NCBI RefSeq assembly: GCF_035978755.1
Contig: NZ_CP108414.1
Span: forward strand, 3,596,001-3,660,000
Origin: Streptomyces sp. NBC_01298
GTDB lineage: Bacteria > Actinomycetota > Actinomycetes > Streptomycetales > Streptomycetaceae
Length of the DNA stretch: 64,000 nucleotides
Direction: 5' to 3'
Positions 35,161 to 44,049 of the stretch are shown one piece after another. Below the pieces are notes generated by a model. The model did no database searches. It was not told where the DNA came from and worked only from the letters and a program-made list of their open reading frames with translations. Each line of letters opens with the position of its first letter. The stretch's first letter is position 1. A program made the position numbers and the translations under genes.

Positions 35161-35682
35161 ATGTGGACTGTGGACCACGGGCCGGGCCCCTACGCGGAGT
35201 TCGAAGCCTTCGTCGCGGGCGCGGCGGGGCGGCTCCTGCGCGTCGCGATCCTGCTGACGGCGGAGCCCGCGACGCCTGCGGCCGAAGCCGATGCCGGCTC
35301 CGCGGCCGAAGCGCCCGCCGCGCGCGGGCTGCTGGGCGGCGCGCTGGCCCGTACGTACGCGAACTGGCGCAGGCTGCGCGGAGACGACCCGTACGACCAC
35401 ACCCGCCAGGAGCTGTGCGCCGCCTTCGCCCGCACCGGCCGCCGCCACCACGGGGGCAGCGGGGTACTGGGGCGGCTGAGCCCGCTGGAGCGGCTCGTCG
35501 TGGTGCTGCGGCTCTACGAAGGGGTCGCGGAGGAGGTCACGGCCGCGCAGCTGGGGCTGGCGCCCGACCGGGTGCGGGCCCTGTGCGACCGGGCCGTCTC
35601 GGAGCTGCGCTCCCGCCCCGGAGTCGGCCCCGGTGCCGCCCCCGGGACCCCGCCGGACGCCCACCACAAGGAGGCGGCATGA
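35161..35682 (+). CDS. Compact sigma-70 (SigE-family-like) factor
   Basis: 173 residues from ATG 35161; GTG 35170 is an alternative and would be leaderless relative to CACTAT at 35157-35162. A reduced region 2 (YAEFEAFVAGAAGRLLRVAI, ARTYANWRRLRGDDPYDHTR) is interrupted by an Ala/Pro-rich insert. Region 4 is clear: LGRLSPLERLVVVLRLYEGV with helix-turn-helix VTAAQLGLAPDRVRALCDRA. The AAQLG helix suggests binding to a -35 element. The following gene overlaps by 4 bp and codes a one-span membrane protein, the usual arrangement for a sigma factor and its membrane regulator. Confidence 0.75.
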   Translation: MWTVDHGPGPYAEFEAFVAGAAGRLLRVAILLTAEPATPAAEADAGSAAEAPAARGLLGGALARTYANWRRLRGDDPYDHTRQELCAAFARTGRRHHGGSGVLGRLSPLERLVVVLRLYEGVAEEVTAAQLGLAPDRVRALCDRAVSELRSRPGVGPGAAPGTPPDAHHKEAA

Positions 35683-35921
35683 GTCGCTCCGACCCCCGGG
35701 AAGCCCAGGTCAGACAGCTGCTGGAGGGGCCCTACCCGGCGGTGCCGCCCGATCTGGCGGCGGGCGCGGCCGCCCGCGGCGACCGGCTGCTGCGCCGCCG
35801 CAGGGCCGTGCGGCGGACGGGCTGGGCCCTGCTGTGGGCGGCGGTCGTGGCCTTCGCGGTGTGGGCCTCGCTGACCGGTGCGTGGTCGACGCCTTCGAGC
35901 GAGGTCTCCCCGCCCTGGTAG
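35679..35921 (+). CDS. Small one-span membrane protein, putative regulator of the adjacent sigma factor
   Basis: 80 residues; ATG 35679 overlaps the sigma gene stop (ATGA) and has a perfect AAGGAGG. A cytoplasmic N-terminal part (REAQVRQLLEGPYPAVPPDL, AGAAARGDRLLRRRRAVRRT) leads to one membrane helix (GWALLWAAVVAFAVWASL) and a very short outside tail. No zinc-binding anti-sigma motif (HxxxCxxC) is present, so anti-sigma activity is inferred only from position and topology. Confidence 0.72.
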   Translation: MSRSDPREAQVRQLLEGPYPAVPPDLAAGAAARGDRLLRRRRAVRRTGWALLWAAVVAFAVWASLTGAWSTPSSEVSPPW

Positions 35922-35956
35922 AACGGGGAGACCTGTGGTGCCGTGCGGACGGCTGA

Positions 35957-37114
35957 CTAGCCCAGCGCCTGCGCGAGGTCGGCCAGCAGGTCGTCGGCGT
36001 TCTCGATGCCGACCGACAGGCGGACCAGGTCGCCCGGGACCTCCAGGGCCGAGCCGGCCACCGAGGCGTGGGTCATGCGGCCCGGGTGCTCGATGAGGGA
36101 CTCGACGCCGCCGAGGGACTCGCCCAGGGTGAAGATCTTGGTCCGGTCGCAGAGCGCGACGGCCTCCTCCTCGCCACCGGTGACCCGGAAGGAGATCATG
36201 CCGCCGAAGTTGCGCATCTGCTTGGCGGCGATCTCGTGGCCCGGGTGCTCGGGCAGGCCCGGGTAGAGGACCGTGTGGACCTTGGGGTGGCGGACCAGCA
36301 TCTCGGCGATCTTGCCGGCGTTCTCCGCGTGCCGGTCCATGCGGACGGCCAGCGTCTTGATGCCGCGCAGCACCAGCCACGAGTCGAAGGGACCGGCCAC
36401 CGCGCCCATGGCGTTCTGGTGGTAGGCCAGCTCCTCGCCCAGCGCCGCGTCGGCGGCGACGAGCGCGCCGCCGACGACGTCGGAGTGGCCGCCCATGTAC
36501 TTGGTCAGCGAGTGCACGACCACGTCCGCGCCGAGCGCAAGGGGCTGCTGCAGGTAGGGGGACGCGAAGGTGTTGTCCACGACCAGCTTGGCGCCGGCCG
36601 TCCGCGCGATGTCGGCGACGACGGCGATGTCCGTGATGCCGAGCAGCGGGTTGGAGGGGGTCTCGACCCAGATGACCTTGGTCTTCGGGGTGATCGCCGC
36701 GCGCACCGACGCCGGGTCGGAGGTGTCGGCGACCGACCACTCGACGCCCCAGCGGGAGACGACCTTCGCGAAGAGGCGGAAGGTGCCGCCGTACGCGTCG
36801 TTCGGGATGACCACGTGGTCGCCCGGGGAGAGCAGCGTGCGCAGCAGGCAGTCCTCGGCGGCGAGCCCGGACGCGAAGGCGAGGCCGCGACGGCCGCCCT
36901 CCAGCGCCGCGAGGTTCTCCTCCAGCGCGGTACGGGTCGGGTTGCCGCTGCGGCTGTACTCGTAGCCGCCGCGCAGTCCGCCGACGCCGTCCTGCTTGTA
37001 CGTGGACACCTGGTAGATCGGGGGTACGACCGCGCCGGTCAGCGGGTCCGCCGTATTGCCCGCGTGGATGGCGCGGGTCTCGAAGCTCTGGTGCTCGTGG
37101 CTGTCGTCGCTCAT
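35957..37114 (-). CDS. metB: Cystathionine gamma-synthase
   Basis: 385 residues, typical for the family; ATG 37114 (MSDDSHEHQ) chosen because homologues begin here and the upstream extension is basic and non-conserved. PLP enzyme of methionine synthesis joining an activated homoserine to cysteine. Family blocks: ETRAIHAGNTADPLTGAVVP, YEYSRSGNPTRTALEENLA, WVETPSNPLLGITDI, the PLP lysine in VVHSLTKYMGGHSDVVGG, and TLGESLGGVESLIEHPGRMT. It may also have gamma-lyase activity, which sequence alone cannot exclude. Monocistronic and convergent with the sigma pair across 35 bp. Confidence 0.93.
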   Translation of the reverse strand: MSDDSHEHQSFETRAIHAGNTADPLTGAVVPPIYQVSTYKQDGVGGLRGGYEYSRSGNPTRTALEENLAALEGGRRGLAFASGLAAEDCLLRTLLSPGDHVVIPNDAYGGTFRLFAKVVSRWGVEWSVADTSDPASVRAAITPKTKVIWVETPSNPLLGITDIAVVADIARTAGAKLVVDNTFASPYLQQPLALGADVVVHSLTKYMGGHSDVVGGALVAADAALGEELAYHQNAMGAVAGPFDSWLVLRGIKTLAVRMDRHAENAGKIAEMLVRHPKVHTVLYPGLPEHPGHEIAAKQMRNFGGMISFRVTGGEEEAVALCDRTKIFTLGESLGGVESLIEHPGRMTHASVAGSALEVPGDLVRLSVGIENADDLLADLAQALG

Positions 37115-37240
37115 GAACCCGATGCTATGCCCCGTACGACCCCTCCGCGGCCCCGCCCCGGAGCCTGTGGGGACTCCCCCGCGACGGGCGGCTTTGCCTC
37201 CTATTGGCTTATCCACGGGTCGGTCTGGTTCGCTGGGGTC

Positions 37241-38347
37241 ATGGAGATTCTGTGGTTCCTGCTCGCGATGGGTCTGCTCTTCGCCGCCCTCTCACCGATC
37301 CTGCGGCGCAGGCGCGGCGGACTGCGCCTGGTCACGCCCGGGAGCCCGGACGCCGCCGACCCCGCGGACTACGGATTCGCCCTCCAGGAGGAGCTCGACA
37401 TCCGGGTCCCCGGCCCCGACCAGGACCTGATGGACGCCCTCGACCACGTGCGGCGCACCGGCCAGTGGCAGGCCGCCTCCCAGCTGCTGGCCGGCACCCC
37501 CCGGGAGGGCGAGGTGCGCTGGCAGCGCGTACAGGCCTTCGCCGGTTCGGCGGCGCTGGAGCTGTCCCGGGAGCCCGGGGCCGGGGCCGCGTGGCTGAAG
37601 GCGTGGCGGCTGGAGGCTCCGAAGGACGCGGCCGGTGCGCAGGTGCACGCCGAGCTGCTGGCGCAGCAGATGTGGCGGCGGCCGGAGGGCATGAGCGAGG
37701 CCGACGTGCGGATCATCGCGGAGGAGGCCCGGGAGTCCTGCCACAAGGCCGCGCTGCTGGCCCCGGGCGACCCGGTGCCGTACATCATCGAGCTGTCCGT
37801 GGCCCGCATGCTGCACTACTCCGAGCCCGAGTACGACGCGCTGTGGGCGAAGATCATCGACCGGGCGCCCCAGCACATGGGCGCGCACCTGGCGGCGCTG
37901 AACTACTGGTGCGAGAAGTGGCACGGCTCCCGCGAGAAGGCCGACGCCTTCACCCACCACGCGGCGGCCCGCGCCCCGCGGGGCTCCCTGCTGGCGGCGC
38001 TCCCCCTCTTCGCCCTCTACGAGCACGTCCCGGACGTCGTCCTGATCCGCGGCTTCCACCAGAGCGCGTCCGTGACCCGGGCGGTGGAGGGGGCGCTGTA
38101 CGCGGTCCACAGCGCGCGTCCCGACGACCCGATGCTGGCGCACGTACGCCACCTGCTGATCCTCTTCCTGGTCGGCGGCGAACGCTGGGCGGAGGCGATG
38201 GACCAGATCCGCCACGTGGACGGCTACGTCGGCGCCCTCCCCTGGTCCGCCGACCCGGACCCGGCCGCCTCGTACGCGATCTACCGCGCCCTGGCGGTGG
38301 CCGGCTACGAGGCCAACGGCGGCTCCCCGGCGACGCTGCCGCACTGA
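37241..38347 (+). CDS. Membrane-anchored, helical-repeat protein of unknown function
   Basis: 368 residues from ATG 37241. An N-terminal anchor (ILWFLLAMGLLFAALSPIL) is followed by a stop-transfer RRRRGG and a long helical domain reminiscent of TPR/DUF4034 folds: MDALDHVRRTGQWQAASQLL, VRWQRVQAFAGSAALELSRE, IIAEEARESCHKAALLAPGD and MGAHLAALNYWCEKWHGSRE. No catalytic motif is apparent. Its divergent neighbour is metB (126 bp). A strong hairpin follows the stop. Confidence 0.75.
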   Translation: MEILWFLLAMGLLFAALSPILRRRRGGLRLVTPGSPDAADPADYGFALQEELDIRVPGPDQDLMDALDHVRRTGQWQAASQLLAGTPREGEVRWQRVQAFAGSAALELSREPGAGAAWLKAWRLEAPKDAAGAQVHAELLAQQMWRRPEGMSEADVRIIAEEARESCHKAALLAPGDPVPYIIELSVARMLHYSEPEYDALWAKIIDRAPQHMGAHLAALNYWCEKWHGSREKADAFTHHAAARAPRGSLLAALPLFALYEHVPDVVLIRGFHQSASVTRAVEGALYAVHSARPDDPMLAHVRHLLILFLVGGERWAEAMDQIRHVDGYVGALPWSADPDPAASYAIYRALAVAGYEANGGSPATLPH

Positions 38348-38365
38348 CGGCGCACGCTCATACGG

Positions 38366-38403
38366 CGACGGCCGCCCCTCCCAGGTGGGAGGGGCGGCCG
38401 TCG
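38366..38403. terminator. Bidirectional terminator
   Basis: Arms of 18 bp, cgacggccgcccctccca / tgggaggggcggccgtcg, almost without loop, between convergent genes. Confidence 0.8.
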
Positions 38404-38422
38404 TCATGTCGCTAGGGGTCGA

Positions 38423-41400
38423 TCAGGGTGCCGCGTCCAGGGTGGGGATGGGGAGGGGTGCGGTGCCCAGGGACATGATGGTCCAGCGCTGGGCGTCGGT
38501 GCCGTTGCAGTCGTACAGCCAGAGCCGGCGGCCCGGCGTGGTGTCGAAGTTGCCCAGGTCCATGCACCGGCCCGAGTTCGGGTTGTAGACCGAACCGTCG
38601 GCGCGGGGCACGAAGATCTGGGCGGGCGTCGGCGTACCGCCGCAGGTGCGCAGTTCGAGCGGGGTGGTGTTGGCCGTTCCCGCGTTGACCGCGTTCACGC
38701 ACTTGCCCTGGATCCGCAGCGAACCGTCGCCGCGGACCTCGAAGTCCTGGGCGACCGTGCCGTTGCAGGCCGCGATCTGGATCGGGTTGCCGTCATCGGT
38801 ACGGGCGTAGTCGTTGTCCGCGCAGAAGCCCGGAGCCGCGGTGAGCGAGATCCGGCCCGCGGTCGCCGGGGCGGTCGGGGCCGCCGCGTAGGAGTAGGCG
38901 GCGAAGTTGCTGATGCCGCCGTTCATGACGTCCCGGTCGCCCCCGCCAAGCTTGTACCGGCCGAAGACGATCGAACCGCTGGGGGCGGGGCTGGTGGAGG
39001 CCTCGTGCCGGCCGGTGCTGGCCAGGACCCCGTTGACGTAGAGGCTCATCAGACTGCTGCCGGCGTCGTAGACGGCGGTCAGTCGGGTCCAGACGTCGGC
39101 GGTCCACCGGGCGTTCTGGTTGGCGACACCGGTGAAGTCGAAGGGCCACTCTCCGCCCTGCGCGTTGGCCATGGCGAAGTGCCACTGGCCGCTGTTCTTG
39201 TCGCCGTAGAGCATGAACGAGCTGTTCTGGGTGCCGTCCTGGCTGACGACCATGCTGGTCGCGGGCCCGTTGGCCGTCGAGCCGTGCTTGGCCCAGACGC
39301 TGATGGTGAAGTCCTTGCGGGTGTCTACGCCCGTGTTCGTACCGGAGGTCGTGATGGTGGACCCGGCGCCGCCGAACGCCGCGTAGGCGGTGCTGCGGCC
39401 TTCGATGGTCGCGGTCGGGAAGGTGACCGCGCCCGCGACGGTGGCGGGGAACTTGTTGCCGCCGGCGCTCGGCGTCTTGCCGGCCGCCACCGCGTTCAGC
39501 TTCCACTGGTGGGCGGGGGTGTTCAGGTTGCCCTGGAGGGTGAAGGCGGGGGCGACGCCGGTCACGGTCGGGTAGAGGACCGACGTGCCGTTGGGGGCGG
39601 TGCCCACACCGTTGAAGGCGACGAGCTGCTGCTCCTTGTCCACGGCCCAGAGGTCGGGGATCTTGTCGCCGGTGAGGTCGCCGTCGGAGCCGACCTTCGG
39701 GTACCGGGCGGGGTCGATCTTGCCGGTGATGAGGCCGGCGGCGGGGTTGGGAGCCGCGGTCAGGACCGGCGCGCCGGGAGTGCCACCCGTGAGGGTGAAG
39801 GCGTGCAGGGTGCCGCCGTCGGTCTTGTTGCGGGCCCACAGCGTCGCGAAGTCGGTGCCCTTGGCACGGCCCGGGGTGAGCAGCTCGTAGCCGTCCCACT
39901 TGGTGTCGTTGGCGGAGATCAGGTACGCCGTCGAGTCGAGCTGGTTGGTGGCACCCGGTACGCCCAGCCAGAGGCGGCCGTTCTCCACGAAGAGGAGCGA
40001 GGTCTGGGGCAGGTTGATGTTCCCGCCGCCCCTGCTGTCACCGCCGATGCCGCCGTAGGCGGCGATCTGGGTGACGCCCGTCCAGTTGGTGGTGCTGAAC
40101 TGGTGGGCGGCGCAGTCGATGGGGGTGAAGTCGGCGGCGGCGCAGGAGTTGGGCTTGGTCACCGGGTTGGACGCCTGGCCGTCGACCAGTCCCGTTCCGC
40201 TGTTCGTGAAGGTGTAGAGGAAGGCGCTGCCCGGATCGTGGACCAGGAGGTCGTCGATGTTCTTCTGCCCGAGGCTGCCGCGGTGGGTGAACTGGACGCC
40301 GTTCCAGCCGTTGCCGCTCACGCTGGAGCGGGCGAGGGCCACCGGCGAGGCGGCAGGGTCGCCGCCGCCGTTGATCTGGCGGATGTTGCCGGCGGCGTCG
40401 GCGAGGACGACGTCGGCCTTCTTGTCACCGTTGATGTCGCCGAAGATCGGCGCGGGGCTGTTCGGGTTCGACGGGACGTAGAAGCTGTGGACCACGGGCT
40501 GGGACATGTTGCCCGCGTTGTCCTGCGTCTGCAGGTAGAGGTAGTTCGTGCCCCAGGCGCGGGGGGTGTACTTGATGGTGGTCTTGCCGTCGGTGAAGGT
40601 CTTGACGATCTGCGGGTCGGCGTCGGTGCAGTTCCAGTCGGAAGCCGCCTTCACCGGGTCCATGGTCCACCGGGCGCAGGCCAGGCCCGAGCTGCGGTTG
40701 GTGCCGGTGGCCGGAGCGTTGTCGGCGCCGGCGAGGGTGAAGGTGCCCTCCTCGTCGACCCGCTTGGGGTGGGCTCCGGTGGTGCCGGAGAGCGGGAAGT
40801 CGGTGGAGGTCACGGCCGCGGACGGCGGGGTCCGGTCGACGCGGAAGAAGCACCAAGGGGTCTCGGCGCTGGTCAGCGTGTCGTCCGTGGTGGTCGAGGT
40901 CCAGCCGTACTGGTGGCCATCGATGAGCGCGCCGGCGTCGACGACGGCGTCGCCCGCGGAGCCGTTCCAGCCCGTCGCGAGCCACGCGGAGGCCCCGGCG
41001 GCGTCATCGTCCCAGAGGTGGAAGGTCGTCTGGAGCTGGCGGCCGGTGGGCGACCAGGTCTCGGACGTCAGGTGGACGTTGGTGTTGGCGCCGATCCAGC
41101 CCGGGTTGTCCCAGGGCGCCGCCGCACCCGGGGTGGTGCACGCGGAGTAGGTCCCGGTGCCGGCGAAGCCGGGGGTCGGGCTCGTGCGCGGGCTGCCGAT
41201 GTGGGGCTGGAAGTCGTACGTGGTGGCGATGTGCGGGGTGTTGCTGAACCGCTGGCGGTAGTACATGTTGCCTTCGTCGTCCGGCGCCAAGCCGAAGGTG
41301 AAGGTGGACCAGCGGCCCGAAGCGGCGTTCTTCATCTGGCTGGTGACGTTGTACTGGATCTGACCGGTGCCCGAGATCGTGGCGCCGCCGATCTTGGCGC

Positions 41401-42820
41401 AACCGCCCATCCGCGAGGCCCTGTCGCAGGGCTGCCGGTTCCAGGACGTGGGGCTGCTGATGCCCGTGGGGCTGTGGTAGAGGCCCATCGGCGTGGCCGT
41501 GCTCGGGCTCGACGAGGAGACGACGGTGGCGTAGAGCCATGCGTCGAGGACCTCGGAACCGTGGATGGTCGAGTTGATGCCGATCTGGAAGTACGCGCGC
41601 GTGCGGCCCTTGCGGGGGCAGTTGGAGTATCCGCAGTAGCCGGCGGCGGGCGTGTTCTGACCGTCGGAGGTGCCGTTGAACTCGTCCGTGTCCGGGTACG
41701 CCTCCTGCACCTGCGACCAGGCCTGGTTGCCGCTGTCGGCCGACGGGTTGACGCCCGGGTCGATGTACCAGGGGCCGGTGCCCTGCCCGAGGAGGGAGGT
41801 GTCGGGGATCAGGTCGATGCCGGTGGCGTCGGCCTTGACGCCGATGGGCTTGACGCGGGCGGTGTCGCCGGGGCCGTCGGGGGTGGAGGAGATGACCCGG
41901 TCGGCGGCGGCTGGCGCCGCCGGCGGGGCGGTGTCCGCGCCGCTGACGCCTGCGGACTTGCCGCTCTTCGCGCCGCCCTGCGGGGCGGCGGCCTCGGGAA
42001 GGGCCGTCTTCGTCGAGTCCCACATGAAGGAGGTGGGGCTGGTGAATCGGGCCTTGCCCTGGGCGTCGTCGAAGCTGATGTTGCCCGCGGCGTCGACGGT
42101 GGTCTTCAGGCCGGGGGCGTCCACACCGAGGCGGATCTTCTTCAGCGCCGGGTTCGCGGCGGCCTGGGCGGTGCGGACGATCAGGACCTGGCTCCAGCCG
42201 CCCAACCGGGTGGCGGTCAGCCGCAGATCGACGTCCGGCAGGACGTTCTTGTAGAGCGCGTCGTTGCCTTCGAGCACCGGTTCGGGGAGCTTGAAGGGCG
42301 TCTTGAAGGCCAGCTTCTTGCCGTCGGCCGTGGTCATCGTCGCCATCGGCCCGCTGCCGCCGCCGGAGATGCTCAGCGGGGAGGGAACGACCGCCGGGGA
42401 TATGGTCCCGTCGGCGTTCGCGCGCAGGGTGGTGTCGATCGCCTTCCACGACCCGTTCGCCTGCTTCACCCGCTCCGGAGCGGAGGCCGCGTCCACGGTG
42501 AGGGTGCCGGCCGGGTTGGCGAAGGTCTGCGAGTTGCCGGTCGTCAGGTGCTCGATGACCACGCGCTTGCCCATGCTCTTCGCCTGGGCCAGCGCGGAAT
42601 CCACGGCCTTCTGCTCGGCGGTGGGCTCGGGCTTGGGGGTCGAGGCGGGCCGGTTGTGGTCCGCGGGCCCGTTCGAGGCGAAGGCGGCCGGGGCCGTGAT
42701 CAGCCCGGCTCCGAGGGCCAGCGCGACGGCGCCGGCCAGGGGCAGCAGCGCGGCCGCGGATGCCCGCCGACGCCGGAGGGCCCCCGGTCTCGGATCGGGT
42801 GATGAAGAAGATGGCCTCAT
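38423..42820 (-). CDS. Very large secreted multidomain protein (DNRLRE-like, FG-GAP, LamG and ricin-type lectin domains)
   Basis: 1465 residues; start ATG 42820 with GAGGACC upstream. A signal peptide ends near AAFA-SNGP. After a Pro/Lys linker and about 300 residues that include an LFKT-rich beta domain, residues about 395-560 resemble a DNRLRE cell-surface domain (TRAYFQIGINSTIHGSEVLD then AWLYATVVS). Calcium-binding FG-GAP repeats occur near 790 (FGDINGDKKADVVLADAAGN) and near 1040 (GDLTGDKIPDLWAVDKE). LamG-type jelly roll at about 1130-1310 (GVDTRKDFTISVWAKHGST), and a ricin-type trefoil with Q-x-W-like repeats at about 1317-1457 (CMDLGNFDTTPGRRLWLYDC, DAQRWTI). No catalytic module was recognised; it looks like an adhesin or polysaccharide-binding scaffold. 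Confidence 0.85.
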   Translation of the reverse strand: MRPSSSSPDPRPGALRRRRASAAALLPLAGAVALALGAGLITAPAAFASNGPADHNRPASTPKPEPTAEQKAVDSALAQAKSMGKRVVIEHLTTGNSQTFANPAGTLTVDAASAPERVKQANGSWKAIDTTLRANADGTISPAVVPSPLSISGGGSGPMATMTTADGKKLAFKTPFKLPEPVLEGNDALYKNVLPDVDLRLTATRLGGWSQVLIVRTAQAAANPALKKIRLGVDAPGLKTTVDAAGNISFDDAQGKARFTSPTSFMWDSTKTALPEAAAPQGGAKSGKSAGVSGADTAPPAAPAAADRVISSTPDGPGDTARVKPIGVKADATGIDLIPDTSLLGQGTGPWYIDPGVNPSADSGNQAWSQVQEAYPDTDEFNGTSDGQNTPAAGYCGYSNCPRKGRTRAYFQIGINSTIHGSEVLDAWLYATVVSSSSPSTATPMGLYHSPTGISSPTSWNRQPCDRASRMGGCAKIGGATISGTGQIQYNVTSQMKNAASGRWSTFTFGLAPDDEGNMYYRQRFSNTPHIATTYDFQPHIGSPRTSPTPGFAGTGTYSACTTPGAAAPWDNPGWIGANTNVHLTSETWSPTGRQLQTTFHLWDDDAAGASAWLATGWNGSAGDAVVDAGALIDGHQYGWTSTTTDDTLTSAETPWCFFRVDRTPPSAAVTSTDFPLSGTTGAHPKRVDEEGTFTLAGADNAPATGTNRSSGLACARWTMDPVKAASDWNCTDADPQIVKTFTDGKTTIKYTPRAWGTNYLYLQTQDNAGNMSQPVVHSFYVPSNPNSPAPIFGDINGDKKADVVLADAAGNIRQINGGGDPAASPVALARSSVSGNGWNGVQFTHRGSLGQKNIDDLLVHDPGSAFLYTFTNSGTGLVDGQASNPVTKPNSCAAADFTPIDCAAHQFSTTNWTGVTQIAAYGGIGGDSRGGGNINLPQTSLLFVENGRLWLGVPGATNQLDSTAYLISANDTKWDGYELLTPGRAKGTDFATLWARNKTDGGTLHAFTLTGGTPGAPVLTAAPNPAAGLITGKIDPARYPKVGSDGDLTGDKIPDLWAVDKEQQLVAFNGVGTAPNGTSVLYPTVTGVAPAFTLQGNLNTPAHQWKLNAVAAGKTPSAGGNKFPATVAGAVTFPTATIEGRSTAYAAFGGAGSTITTSGTNTGVDTRKDFTISVWAKHGSTANGPATSMVVSQDGTQNSSFMLYGDKNSGQWHFAMANAQGGEWPFDFTGVANQNARWTADVWTRLTAVYDAGSSLMSLYVNGVLASTGRHEASTSPAPSGSIVFGRYKLGGGDRDVMNGGISNFAAYSYAAAPTAPATAGRISLTAAPGFCADNDYARTDDGNPIQIAACNGTVAQDFEVRGDGSLRIQGKCVNAVNAGTANTTPLELRTCGGTPTPAQIFVPRADGSVYNPNSGRCMDLGNFDTTPGRRLWLYDCNGTDAQRWTIMSLGTAPLPIPTLDAAP

Positions 42821-43310
42821 GGGCACAGGTCCTCGCAATGCGCGTCGGTGAACCAAGGTCACGCGCACGGTGCTTGCTGTCCGAAAACCTGTCAAGATTT
42901 TTTAAGGGACGTATGTCCGGTTCACGTAAATAAGCGCGACGTTGACCGTCAAGTGACATTGATCATGTAAGCGGATCCCGATGAAATCCATGTGAATCCC
43001 CCCTTCCTTCCTCAAGATGTGCTGTCCGTCCCCCGCCGGAGCCTGCCTTTCATTCCCTTTTATGGCGGGATTTCGCTATCCCACCAGGCTGGTTTGCTTT
43101 CGCGCGCGGACGTGATCAGGCCATGTCGCGCCCTGGCCGCCGTGCGGATTGCGCCCGCTAAGGGTCCGGAGCACTCGGCAAAGCCGCCGGGGCTCCATGC
43201 GTCCGATTCCGGTTCCGCCCCGCTTCCGGTTCCGGCCGGCAGACCCGGCCGCACCGCGGGAATCCCGGCCGGCCGTATGCCGTTATCGGTAGACCACAAG
43301 GAGGGAATCC
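42821..43310. other. 490-bp divergent intergenic region
   Basis: No gene seen. It is clearly less GC-rich than its surroundings. TTGACA (coding strand of the secreted-protein gene; 42890-42895 on + is tgtcaa) and the palindrome ttgac-c-gtcaa (42942-42952) are possible promoter or operator elements of the leftward gene. The rightward half has cttttatggcggg (43057-43069) and, close to msrA, the ribosome site AAGGAGG. Confidence 0.5.
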
Positions 43311-43976
43311 ATGTTCTCGTACCGCCGCACGCCCGAGCTCCCCACCCGCGAGGAAGCCCTGACCGGCCGCGCGGAGCCGCTCTTCGGCCTGCCCGCCGCG
43401 CACACCGTGCTCGGCAATCCCCTCGCGGGCCCCTACCCCGCCCACCTGGAGGTCGCGGACTTCGGCCTCGGCTGTTTCTGGGGCGCCGAGCGCAAGTTCT
43501 GGCAGACCCCGGGGGTGTGGACCACCCTGGCCGGCTACCAGGGCGGCTTCACCGAGAACCCGACCTACGAAGAGGTCTGCTCGGGCGGCACCGGCCACAC
43601 CGAGGTGGTCCGGGTCGTCTTCGACCCCTCCCTGGTCTCCTACGAGGTCCTGCTGAAGCTGTTCTGGGAGTCCCACGACCCCACCCAGGGCTTCCGCCAG
43701 GGCAACGACGTGGGCACCCAGTACCGCTCGGCCGTCTACACCCACTCCCCCGCCGCCCAGGCCACCGCCGAAGCCTCCCGCGAGGCCTACCAGCGCGTCC
43801 TGACCGCCTCCGGCCACGGCACGATCACCACGGCCGTCCTTCCGGCGTCGGAGCGTCCCTTCTGGCCCGCCGAGGCGTACCACCAGCAGTACCTGGACAA
43901 GAACCCCGGCGGCTACTGCGGCATCGGCGGCACCGGTGTCTCCTGCCCGATCGGCGTGGCCCGCGCCGAGGGCTGA
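43311..43976 (+). CDS. msrA: Peptide-methionine (S)-S-oxide reductase
   Basis: 221 residues, AAGGAGG upstream. Repairs methionine-S-sulfoxide in proteins. The nucleophilic cysteine is Cys55 in [14 protein letters not shown]; substrate residues appear in [20 protein letters not shown] and [19 protein letters not shown]. The C-terminus has the two recycling cysteines in [16 protein letters not shown]. The N-terminal about 45 residues ([14 protein letters not shown]) are the extension typical of the longer bacterial and eukaryotic form. Monocistronic; perfect terminator follows. Confidence 0.95.
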   Translation: MFSYRRTPELPTREEALTGRAEPLFGLPAAHTVLGNPLAGPYPAHLEVADFGLGCFWGAERKFWQTPGVWTTLAGYQGGFTENPTYEEVCSGGTGHTEVVRVVFDPSLVSYEVLLKLFWESHDPTQGFRQGNDVGTQYRSAVYTHSPAAQATAEASREAYQRVLTASGHGTITTAVLPASERPFWPAEAYHQQYLDKNPGGYCGIGGTGVSCPIGVARAEG

Positions 43977-43988
43977 CCGGCAGCGCGC

Positions 43989-44031
43989 AGGAGCCCCGGA
44001 CCCCCGCCGCGTGCGGGGGTCCGGGGCTCCT
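43989..44031. terminator. Perfect bidirectional terminator after msrA
   Basis: 19-bp arms aggagccccggacccccgc / gcgggggtccggggctcct with loop cgcgt and trailing TTT, shared with the convergent sulfatase gene. Confidence 0.88.
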
Positions 44032-44049
44032 TTCGTTCCCTGGCGCCCG

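Noticed and set aside
37115..37240. SAM or other riboswitch upstream of metB
   Set aside because: The 126-bp gap shows no conserved stem arrangement of known S-box or other classes.
39005..42802. 1265-codon open frame on + strand opposite the large secreted protein
   Set aside because: Gly/Val/Arg-rich noise, no signal peptide or domain; the - strand protein is clearly real.
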